Of a stretch of DNA of 10,952 bases, positions 5,531 to 10,952 are shown in pieces. Where the stretch lies: positions 1 through 10,952 of the forward strand of contig JBKPDW010000208.1 in assembly GCA_046728115.1 (NCBI GenBank), given 5' to 3'. Each line of letters begins with the position of its first letter. The stretch's first letter is position 1. Both the position numbers and the translations under genes were made by a program. The notes below the pieces were generated by a model. That model did no database searches, had not been told where the DNA came from, and saw only the letters and a list, made by a program, of their open reading frames with translations. The DNA is from CAVSWN01 sp046728115 (GTDB taxonomy: Bacteria; Acidobacteriota; Vicinamibacteria; Vicinamibacterales; CAVVIG01).

Positions 5531-7132
5531 TTATTTGATTCCGTTCGCCAGCGCAAACCTCTTGAAGAAGCTCGCGTTGTTCCATTTCGGCCTGTCGGCA
5601 CGGTTCGCAATTCGGACGACGAGATCGCGAACGATCTCGACGTACTTGGCGGCGGCCGACTGTTCGATCGGCTGATCGAGATCGTCCGACGGCGAGTGGT
5701 ACCGCTCGGCCGTCCATTTGGCCGCGATCGCCGCTTCGGGTGAGTTCGGCTCGTATCCCACCTTCATTGCAAGCGCAGGGATTCCCACCTTGATGAAGCT
5801 GTACTGATCGCTCCGGACGAATCGATTGCGCTGCGGCTCGGGATCCGCCTGCACCCGCACCGACGCCTTCGCAGCCGTGGCGCGGATGTCGTCGCCCAGA
5901 TCGGACTCGTCGAGGCCGAGGACCATCAGCGTCTTGAGCGGGAACAGCGGCAGGAACATATCCGTGTTGATGTTGGCGACGATGCTCATGCGTGGAACGG
6001 TGGGGTGTGCGGCGAAGTACCGCGAGCCGAGCTCCCCCTTCTCTTCACCAGTAACCGTCAGGAACAAAACCGATCGCAAAGGCCTGGTGCCGCTGTCACG
6101 CATTGCGCTGGCCACCTCGAGAATCGCCGCGACGCCCGACGCGTTGTCCATCGCTCCATTGTAGATTCGATCCCCATTGATTGGCTCGCCGACGCCGAGG
6201 TGATCCAGGTGCGCGGACACGACGACGTATTCGTTGCGGAGCCGCGGATCGGCACCGCGCAGGATTCCGGCGACGTTCTGCGATTCCACATTCCCTCGCT
6301 CGATCCGGGTTGTCGCCTTGAGCCGCGCCGGCAGCGCGAACGCCGGCACCGGTTCACCAGCGTCGACATGCCCGAGGAGTTCGGCGAAGGTGTGACCGGA
6401 GTCGGCAAAGAGCTTGTCCGCGTGCGCGGGGTTCATCGTGACCGACAGCTGCTGCCCGGTCGAATCGTCGAGCGACACGTCGGCCAGCGTCATCGCCGGC
6501 TGCAGGCGGGCCAGCGTCGAGCGTGCCCATGGAATGTCCATGCTCTTCGGGTTGGCGATGCTGATGGTGCCAACCGCGCCCGCGTTCTTGTACATGCGCC
6601 AGCGTTCGGCGGCCGATCCGAAATGCGCCTGCAGCGGGCCGGGCAACGACTTCGGCGTTGCGGCGATATACACGACGACCGCGCCTCGGAGATTCAGGCC
6701 CTTCAAATCGTCAATGCCGCGTTCGGGAATGTTGAGGCCGTATCCGGCAAATACGAGCGGCGCCTCGAGCGACGGGGCAGCGTCGACGCGCATGTTGATG
6801 TTCGCGTCCTCGCCGAGTACGAGCGACTCGACCTTGCCGTTCTTCACGAGCGCCAGGCTCGATCCCGCTTCGACAATCTTGCGTGTCCTGAACTGCACCG
6901 GCTGGATGAAGCCGGCGAGGCCAGCTGGTTCAAGACCGGCTTTCTGGAACTGCGCGGCGACATAGTCGGCGGCTCGCTTGTGCGCCGCGCTGCCGGTATT
7001 GCGCCCCTCCATGCTGTCGTTGGCCAGCGCCTGCACGTGCGCCCACCACCGCTTGCCCGTGTTTTCGTCGCCGCGAACGCCGATAGCGGCCGCCGATGCC
7101 ACGAACGCGAGAATCGTCAGAAAACGCGGCAT
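5531..7132 (-). CDS. Exported M28 family zinc metallopeptidase with PA-like insert
   Basis: This is a predicted co-catalytic zinc aminopeptidase of clan MH (533 residues) acting outside the cytoplasm. MPRFLTILAFVASAAA is a signal peptide. A protease-associated-like region (APLVFAGYG onward) lies at about 124-235. The catalytic domain supplies every expected ligand in order: His308 (SAHLDHLG), Asp329 (AMDNASG), Glu363/Glu364 (TGEEKGE), Asp391 (NTDMF) and His479 (RYHSPSDD). The Asp-Glu and Glu-Asp spacings (34 and 27) equal those I recall for Aeromonas aminopeptidase, and the His-Asp spacing is one longer. ATG 7132 has GGAG six bases upstream. Exact specificity cannot be told, since this family includes aminopeptidases, carboxypeptidases and glutaminyl cyclases. 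It converges with the sulfurtransferase gene, and its upstream region runs straight into the GTGCYA repeat array shared with the divergent S9 peptidase gene. Confidence 0.93.
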   Translation of the reverse strand: MPRFLTILAFVASAAAIGVRGDENTGKRWWAHVQALANDSMEGRNTGSAAHKRAADYVAAQFQKAGLEPAGLAGFIQPVQFRTRKIVEAGSSLALVKNGKVESLVLGEDANINMRVDAAPSLEAPLVFAGYGLNIPERGIDDLKGLNLRGAVVVYIAATPKSLPGPLQAHFGSAAERWRMYKNAGAVGTISIANPKSMDIPWARSTLARLQPAMTLADVSLDDSTGQQLSVTMNPAHADKLFADSGHTFAELLGHVDAGEPVPAFALPARLKATTRIERGNVESQNVAGILRGADPRLRNEYVVVSAHLDHLGVGEPINGDRIYNGAMDNASGVAAILEVASAMRDSGTRPLRSVLFLTVTGEEKGELGSRYFAAHPTVPRMSIVANINTDMFLPLFPLKTLMVLGLDESDLGDDIRATAAKASVRVQADPEPQRNRFVRSDQYSFIKVGIPALAMKVGYEPNSPEAAIAAKWTAERYHSPSDDLDQPIEQSAAAKYVEIVRDLVVRIANRADRPKWNNASFFKRFALANGIK

Positions 7133-7138
7133 GAAGGA

Positions 7139-7142
7139 CTCC
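7139..7142 (-). promoter_or_regulatory. Ribosome binding site of the M28 peptidase gene
   Basis: Read on the minus strand, GGAG lies six bases before the ATG at 7132. It supports that start codon over alternatives. Confidence 0.55.
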
Positions 7143-7160
7143 GTGAGACAGGTACTACGA

Positions 7161-7358
7161 GTGCCAGGTGCTAGGGTGCCACGGTGCCAGGTGCTACGGT
7201 GCCAGGTGCTACGGTGCTAGGGTGCCACGTGCCTGGGTGCCACGGTGCCAGGTGCTACGGTGCCACGGTGCCAGGTGCTAGGGTGCCACAGTGCCAGGGT
7301 GCCGCGATGCCAGGCCAAGGTGCCGCGGGCCAGGCCAGGGTGCCACGGTGCTACGGTG
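7161..7358 (+). repeat. Left arm of GTGCYA-type 7-8-bp tandem array
   Basis: About 20 head-to-tail units of 7 or 8 bp occur here, all starting GTGC: GTGCCAG, GTGCTAGG, GTGCCACG and GTGCTACG. Near 7305-7340 the pattern is blurred by GCCAGGCCAAGG-type insertions, then resumes. The unit length varies with sequence (GTGCCAG is 7, GTGCTACG is 8), so it is not a simple fixed-period microsatellite. Open frames in it, on both strands, give low-complexity Gly/Ala/Val/Pro/Cys translations and are not genes. Confidence 0.85.
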
Positions 7359-7493
7359 CGACGAGCCGAGGGCATAGGGCGAGTGCATTCGATACCGACG
7401 GCCACGGTGCGAGGCGCCACGGTGCGACGGTGGGACGAGCCGAAGGCATTGGGCGAGTGCATCGATACCGACGGCCACCGTGCCAGAAGCCAC
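7355..7493. repeat. Duplicated ~65-bp block in the centre of the array
   Basis: Copy A (7355-7420) and copy B (7429-7493) share GACGAGCCG, GGCAT, GGGCGAGTGCAT, CGATACCGACGGCCAC and a GCCAC end. They differ at a handful of bases and by one single-base indel. The block sits between the two opposed arms, where a hairpin would turn. It does not resemble the 7-8-bp units except at its borders (GGTGCGACG, CCACGGTGC). No coding potential is apparent. Confidence 0.75.
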
Positions 7494-7516
7494 CTGCGTC
7501 GGTTGAACTCTGCGTT

Positions 7517-7626
7517 CTGCCACCTAGCACCTCGGCACGCAGCACCTAGCACCTCGGCACCTGGCACCTTGGCACCCAGCACCCCGGCACCTAGCACCAA
7601 GGCACCATAGCACCCCAGCACCATCA
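7517..7626 (-). repeat. Right, inverted arm of GTGCYA-type 7-8-bp array
   Basis: About 14 units end in GCAC: CTAGCAC, CTCGGCAC, CTGGCAC, CTTGGCAC, CCCGGCAC and similar. They are the reverse complement of the left-arm unit type (GTGCTAG, GTGCCGAG, GTGCCAG). The arm faces the left arm across the duplicated block. Transcripts from either strand could therefore fold back over a long, register-tolerant stem. Confidence 0.85.
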
Positions 7627-7677
7627 CCAGGGCGCCCCAGCCAACTGGCGCCGGCTCTTACGCTGGTTCTTGAGCGA

Positions 7678-7683
7678 TAGAAT
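7678..7683 (+). promoter_or_regulatory. Candidate -10 element for the S9 peptidase gene
   Basis: TAGAAT differs from the sigma-70 -10 consensus by one base and lies about 20 bp before the start codon. It implies a very short leader that just includes the ribosome binding site. No convincing -35 box is seen at normal spacing, so this is tentative. Confidence 0.3.
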
Positions 7684-7693
7684 ACGCCGCCGC

Positions 7694-7698
7694 GGAGG
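7694..7698 (+). promoter_or_regulatory. Ribosome binding site deciding the S9 peptidase start
   Basis: GGAGG lies five bases before ATG 7704 but only two before the alternative TTG at 7701. It therefore selects the ATG. Confidence 0.75.
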
Positions 7699-7703
7699 TT
7701 TTG

Positions 7704-9713
7704 ATGTCGAAGTGTCGTCTGTCGCTTGTGATTGGCGTGCTCGCGATCGGCTCACCCCTGTTCGCGCAGGAGCGGCTGCAATCGAGCGATTTGGTCAAGC
7801 TGAGGTCGGTCTCGGGATTAGCCGTGTCGCCCGACGGCTCGCGGATCGCCTACACGGTGGAGAACAACGACGGTCCGGGACGGCCGTACGCTCAGCTGTG
7901 GGTGATGACAGCAGCGGACGGCAAGAGCGTCCGATTCGGCGGCGAGAAAGAATCCTCGGGCAATCCTGTGTGGTCGCCTGACGGCCAATGGCTCGCCTAT
8001 CGCGGTCGCGTCGGCGACAAAGCCGGCCTCGTCATCGCGCGCGCCGACGGCAGCGGCGCGCGCTTCCTTGCGGACATGGGCGGCACCAACAGCCCTCTTC
8101 CAACAACCGGCAATACTGTCGCCTGGTCGCCCGACAGCAAACAGATTGCCTTCGTATCCTCGGTGCCTGGTCCGGAAACGGCGGACGCGACCGGCGATCC
8201 GATCGTCATCACTCGGTACCTCTACAAACCCGACGCCGCAGAGGGCATGACCCGTTTCAACGACAACCGCCGGCTGCATATTTTCGTTGTCGACCTCGCA
8301 TCGGGAGCGGTCAAGCAGCTGACCGATGGGACGCATTACGAGCACTCGATCGATTGGTCGCCCAAAGGCGATGAAATTGCGTTCGTGTCGAACCGCGAGC
8401 CGAACGAGGACCAGTTCTTCAACTACGACCTCTTCACGCTGCGTGTCGCCGATGGTTCGATTCGACGCCTGACCTCGACGGAAAACGCCGAGTACCGGCC
8501 GCGCTGGTCACCCGACGGGAAGACGATTGCGTATCAAGCCACCAGGCGCGGCCTGACGGATCTCGAAACGACGATGGAAGATACCCATGTCTGGCTGATC
8601 GACGCCGACGGCACGCATCGGCGGGAGCTCGGCTCCGCGATGGATAACCGGCAGGGCGCGCCGCTCTGGACAACGGATGGACGGGCGGTGCTCTTCACAG
8701 TCCAGGAGCGTGGGACGTCGCATCTGTACCGGCTGCCGATCACGGGCGGCAAGGCAGAGCTGATCGTCGGTGAGCGCGGCACGGTGGGCGACGTTTCCGT
8801 GGGCAAGACGGTGCTGGCGTACACGCTGGCCACGGCGTCCGACCAGGCGCAGCTGTATGTTGCGGGCCGCCAGATGACCGACCTCAATCGCGCGGTGCTT
8901 GGCAGCAAGCCTCTGGCCGAGGTGGAATCCTTTACGTTCGTCTCGAACGACAACAAGTTCGACGTCGAAGCCTTTCTCACCAAGCCGGTGGACCTCGGCC
9001 CGAATGCGAAGCACCCGCTCATCGTGACCATTCACGGAGGGCCGCACGGACAGCAGGGGCCGGCGTTCAACTTCAAGAATCAGGTGTACGCCGCTCGTGG
9101 ATGGGCGACGCTGATGGTGAATTATCGCGGCTCCACGGGATACGGCCAGGCCTTCACCGACGCCGTGTTCGGCGATCAGAACGGTAACGAGGCCCAGGAC
9201 GTGCTGTACGGTCTCAGCGCCGCGATGCGCCGCTATCAGTGGGTCGACCGCGATCGACTTGGTGTCGAAGGTACGAGCTATGGTGGTCAGTTGAGCGCGT
9301 GGCTGATCACGCAGACGAACATCTTCAAGGCTGCGATTCCGACGGCGGCGATCATCAACCTGATCAGCTACAACTACATGACGTACTACAACCAGTACGA
9401 GCAGATGGAATGGGGCGTGTTTCCGCATCAAGGCAACCTGATGGACACATTGCTGGCGCGATCGGCGATTCGCCACGTGGCCAACGCGCATACGCCGACG
9501 ATGCTGATGCACGGCGAGAACGACAACGATGTGCCGATAGCAGAAGCCGAGCAGTACTACATCGCGCTCCGTGATGTGGGGACGGAAGCCGTGATGGTGC
9601 GTTACCCGCGCGAAGGGCATGGGATCCGGGAATCCAGGCATGTCGTAGACAGCATCGATCGGAGCATCAAGTGGTACGAACGGCACTTTCCGCCGGGCAC
9701 GCCACGATCCTGA
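7704..9713 (+). CDS. Exported S9 family (prolyl oligopeptidase-type) serine peptidase
   Basis: This is a predicted alpha/beta-hydrolase peptidase that cleaves short peptides behind a beta-propeller gate (669 residues). The N-terminal hydrophobic leader ends LFA|QERL near residue 21, a probable Sec signal peptide. Propeller strands of the PD40/TolB type appear at about 36, 87 (VWSPDGQWLAY), 137 (AWSPDSKQIAF), 214 (DWSPKGDEIAF), 264 (RWSPDGKTIAY) and 318 (LWTTDGRAVLF). The catalytic domain covers about 430-665: HGGPHGQ oxyanion region, Ser525 in GTSYGG, Asp607 in HGENDNDVP and His639 in REGHGI. The triad and length are complete for the S9 acylaminoacyl-peptidase or dipeptidyl-peptidase-like groups; which one cannot be told from sequence alone. 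A strong GGAGG precedes the ATG. The repeat array ends about 50 bp upstream of the candidate promoter. The next gene starts 8 bp after the stop. Confidence 0.95.
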   Translation: MSKCRLSLVIGVLAIGSPLFAQERLQSSDLVKLRSVSGLAVSPDGSRIAYTVENNDGPGRPYAQLWVMTAADGKSVRFGGEKESSGNPVWSPDGQWLAYRGRVGDKAGLVIARADGSGARFLADMGGTNSPLPTTGNTVAWSPDSKQIAFVSSVPGPETADATGDPIVITRYLYKPDAAEGMTRFNDNRRLHIFVVDLASGAVKQLTDGTHYEHSIDWSPKGDEIAFVSNREPNEDQFFNYDLFTLRVADGSIRRLTSTENAEYRPRWSPDGKTIAYQATRRGLTDLETTMEDTHVWLIDADGTHRRELGSAMDNRQGAPLWTTDGRAVLFTVQERGTSHLYRLPITGGKAELIVGERGTVGDVSVGKTVLAYTLATASDQAQLYVAGRQMTDLNRAVLGSKPLAEVESFTFVSNDNKFDVEAFLTKPVDLGPNAKHPLIVTIHGGPHGQQGPAFNFKNQVYAARGWATLMVNYRGSTGYGQAFTDAVFGDQNGNEAQDVLYGLSAAMRRYQWVDRDRLGVEGTSYGGQLSAWLITQTNIFKAAIPTAAIINLISYNYMTYYNQYEQMEWGVFPHQGNLMDTLLARSAIRHVANAHTPTMLMHGENDNDVPIAEAEQYYIALRDVGTEAVMVRYPREGHGIRESRHVVDSIDRSIKWYERHFPPGTPRS

Positions 9714-9721
9714 TCGGGTGA

Positions 9722-10357
9722 GTGTGGGCCGTGATCGGTGCGGCGGCGCCCGCACAGCGTCCGGACTCCGCGGCGGCAGCTGCGGTTACCGACTCAGTGC
9801 TGACAGGAGTTCCGTTCGCACCACCCGAGACTCTCGAGTCGTTGCCGCGGGATGCGCAGGATCGCGCGGCCGAGTACCGGCAGCGCGAACGGACGTTTCA
9901 CAGCGCCTTGATCCCGCCCCGCGGTGCGGCCGAGACCGAGCGACGGGTGTTCGAGAAGCGCATCGCAATCGAGCGCGTGGTGTTCTGCCTGTTTCCACGT
10001 CGTGACATTCCGCGTGTTTCGGCCACATACGCGTCGGATGCGGATGTGTCGGCCACGTGGGATGGTCAGTCCGAGCTGCCGCGTCGCGAAGCCGCATTCA
10101 TCGACGATCTGCTGCGGACCGGAGCACAGCCATGGCTGGCGCCATATCTCAACCTCACTGCGGGGCACCGTAAGTTGTGTGCGAGTCGGCTCGAAGGGCC
10201 GGAGAGCGAGGCCGATCGGCAGGCGTTGGCGGATGACGCGCGGCGGCAACTCGCTCGTGCGCGCGATGGCGGGCTGCCGCTCATTCGCGTGGCGGCCGAG
10301 TACCTGCTGGCGGCCCACGCGTCTACTGCTGCTCGACTGTGTACCCCTTCGCCTTGA
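9722..10357 (+). CDS. Hypothetical protein downstream of the S9 peptidase
   Basis: I do not recognise this 211-residue protein. The N-terminus (MWAVIGAAAPAQRPDS) looks like the last part of a signal peptide, but an in-frame TGA at 9719-9721 blocks any upstream extension. GTG 9722 or GTG 9731 must therefore be used if the reading frame is intact. Residues about 40-90 are charged and probably helical (ETERRVFEKRIAIERVV). The middle holds FIDDLLRTGAQPWLAPYLNL followed by GHRKLCASRLEG. A second charged helix (ADRQALADDARRQLARARDGG) leads to a hydrophobic end. Three cysteines are spread over the protein. Codon use resembles neighbouring genes and is better than in the opposite-strand frame. The 8-bp gap suggests co-transcription with the peptidase, although the start has only a weak GGTGAG upstream. 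The 3' end overlaps the convergent TraB-family gene by 35 bp. Confidence 0.6.
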   Translation: MWAVIGAAAPAQRPDSAAAAAVTDSVLTGVPFAPPETLESLPRDAQDRAAEYRQRERTFHSALIPPRGAAETERRVFEKRIAIERVVFCLFPRRDIPRVSATYASDADVSATWDGQSELPRREAAFIDDLLRTGAQPWLAPYLNLTAGHRKLCASRLEGPESEADRQALADDARRQLARARDGGLPLIRVAAEYLLAAHASTAARLCTPSP

Positions 10358-10952
10358 GCATCGCGACGAGGCCGTCGGCACCCACCAGATGCGCCGCGCC
10401 AACGAGGACCATGGCGCGAGTCTTTCGCGCGAACAGCGCTTCGATCTTCGGCATCCAGTTCTTGTTGCGGTCGACGAGCAGCCGCTGGTAGAGCAGCGGA
10501 TCGGCCTTCAGATCGGCGAGCACGATCCGCTCCACGCTCGCGGCGTCGCCCGCTTTCCAGGCGTCGGTGAGCTTCGAGACGCTGCTCGTCTCGGCATTCA
10601 ATTCCTTGAGCGATTGCGCGAGCATCCGATCCTGTTGTTCGAACGTCATCTCGTCGAGCCGGGAAATCTGATACTCGACTGTTTCGAGCGCCTGAACGCT
10701 CTTACCCCCCTTGCGCGCGCGATCATAGAAATGTTTGTCGAGACCCAGGTCGGGATCGAATCCGGCCTTCGTGAGGGTGAGTCCTTCGAGCGTGAGCGCA
10801 ATCATCCACGGCTTCAGCCGCTGCAGCGCCTCGACCGGCGCCCCGACGTCGGCGACCGCCTTGTTCATCAGCGCGAGCGTGGCGGGCGAGAGCACCTTGT
10901 CGAGCGCCTGACCCGACGGCAGCATCGCGCGCATCAGCGCCTGCATCTGCAC
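10323..10952 (-). CDS. TraB/GumN family protein, C-terminal part (cut by window end)
   Basis: This is the C-terminal 209 residues of a TraB/GumN-type protein, a family related to Tiki-like putative metalloproteases; bacterial members are often exported. The diagnostic blocks are LGLDKHFYDRARKGGKSVQALET (about residues 70-92 of the part shown), EQQDRMLAQSLKEL, and LVDRNKNWMPKIEALF. The terminal GAAHLVGADGLVAMLKAKGYTVEQ begins near 185 and contains the conserved GxxH (His188). The N-terminal part with the first conserved GxxH and any signal peptide lies beyond the window. The GTG at the very edge is not the real start. The gene is convergent with the hypothetical gene at 9722. Substrate and role are unknown. 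Confidence 0.85.
   Translation of the reverse strand: MQMQALMRAMLPSGQALDKVLSPATLALMNKAVADVGAPVEALQRLKPWMIALTLEGLTLTKAGFDPDLGLDKHFYDRARKGGKSVQALETVEYQISRLDEMTFEQQDRMLAQSLKELNAETSSVSKLTDAWKAGDAASVERIVLADLKADPLLYQRLLVDRNKNWMPKIEALFARKTRAMVLVGAAHLVGADGLVAMLKAKGYTVEQQ

Noticed and set aside
6005..7174. 389-residue plus-strand open frame opposite the M28 peptidase
   Set aside because: The M28 gene has all zinc ligands at the expected spacing, so this frame is its shadow.
7161..7626. CRISPR array
   Set aside because: Units are 7-8 bp with no 25-40-bp repeats, no unique spacers of constant length and no cas genes.
7184..7627. Several open frames on both strands inside the GTGCYA array
   Set aside because: They are translations of 7-8-bp repeats, open in many frames at once because the units lack stop codons.
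7631..7652. GGCGCC ... GGCGCC hairpin just before the S9 promoter
   Set aside because: GGCGCC is self-complementary and common at this base composition, and no T-tract or regulator gene supports a role.
8508..9755. 415-residue minus-strand open frame opposite the S9 peptidase
   Set aside because: The plus-strand gene has the full catalytic triad, propeller repeats and ribosome binding site. The minus frame is His/Arg/Val-rich without recognisable motifs.
1..10952. An integrated novel multi-gene system
   Set aside because: The genes are standard families in separate or divergent units. No conserved defence, secretion or biosynthetic gene set is present; the unusual content is limited to non-coding repeats.

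Overview
The window is high-GC bacterial chromosome. It most likely comes from an Acidobacteriota genome of the Vicinamibacteria type. The main clue is the first gene, a secreted protein of the acidobacterial VWFA-related family. The density of exported hydrolases (S9, M28, TraB/GumN) and of short-period intergenic repeats fits the same group. The assignment is inferred from gene content; there is no rRNA or marker gene here.

Layout. 54-2144 (+) is the VWA protein, whose signal-peptide region runs into a dispersed CTCTGCG/CTCCGTG-type repeat. 2145-3000 has no convincing gene. It holds a decayed repeat family in four copies of alternating orientation (2166-2186 partial, 2221-2402, 2451-2538, 2594-2769), one of them carrying a GTAG-headed hairpin. 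3001-3117 (+) may encode a 38-residue membrane peptide. 3171-4508 (-) is a flavin amine oxidase. It diverges from 4629-5474 (+), an exported two-domain sulfurtransferase, and the gap between them is almost filled by a 93-bp palindrome of opposed 8-bp repeats. A second GTAG-headed hairpin (5499-5522) lies between the sulfurtransferase and the convergent M28 peptidase (5531-7132, -). 7133-7703 is a large opposed array of 7-8-bp GTGCYA-type units around a duplicated ~65-bp block, ending in the likely promoter and ribosome binding site of an S9 prolyl-oligopeptidase-type peptidase (7704-9713, +). That gene is followed after 8 bp by an unrecognised gene (9722-10357, +), which overlaps tail to tail with a TraB/GumN-family gene (10323-10952, -) cut by the window end.

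How the genes work together. Nothing here forms a recognisable pathway. The S9 peptidase and the following gene are the only likely co-transcribed pair. The M28 and S9 peptidases are divergent, both look exported, and are consistent with extracytoplasmic peptide breakdown. The rest look like independently expressed single genes.

I found no defence system, CRISPR array, transposase, prophage or biosynthetic cluster. The unusual content is non-coding: two sequence-unrelated arrays with the same architecture (short GGT-initial units facing inward-pointing complements) and polarity, a REP-like hairpin class, and the alternating repeat cluster.
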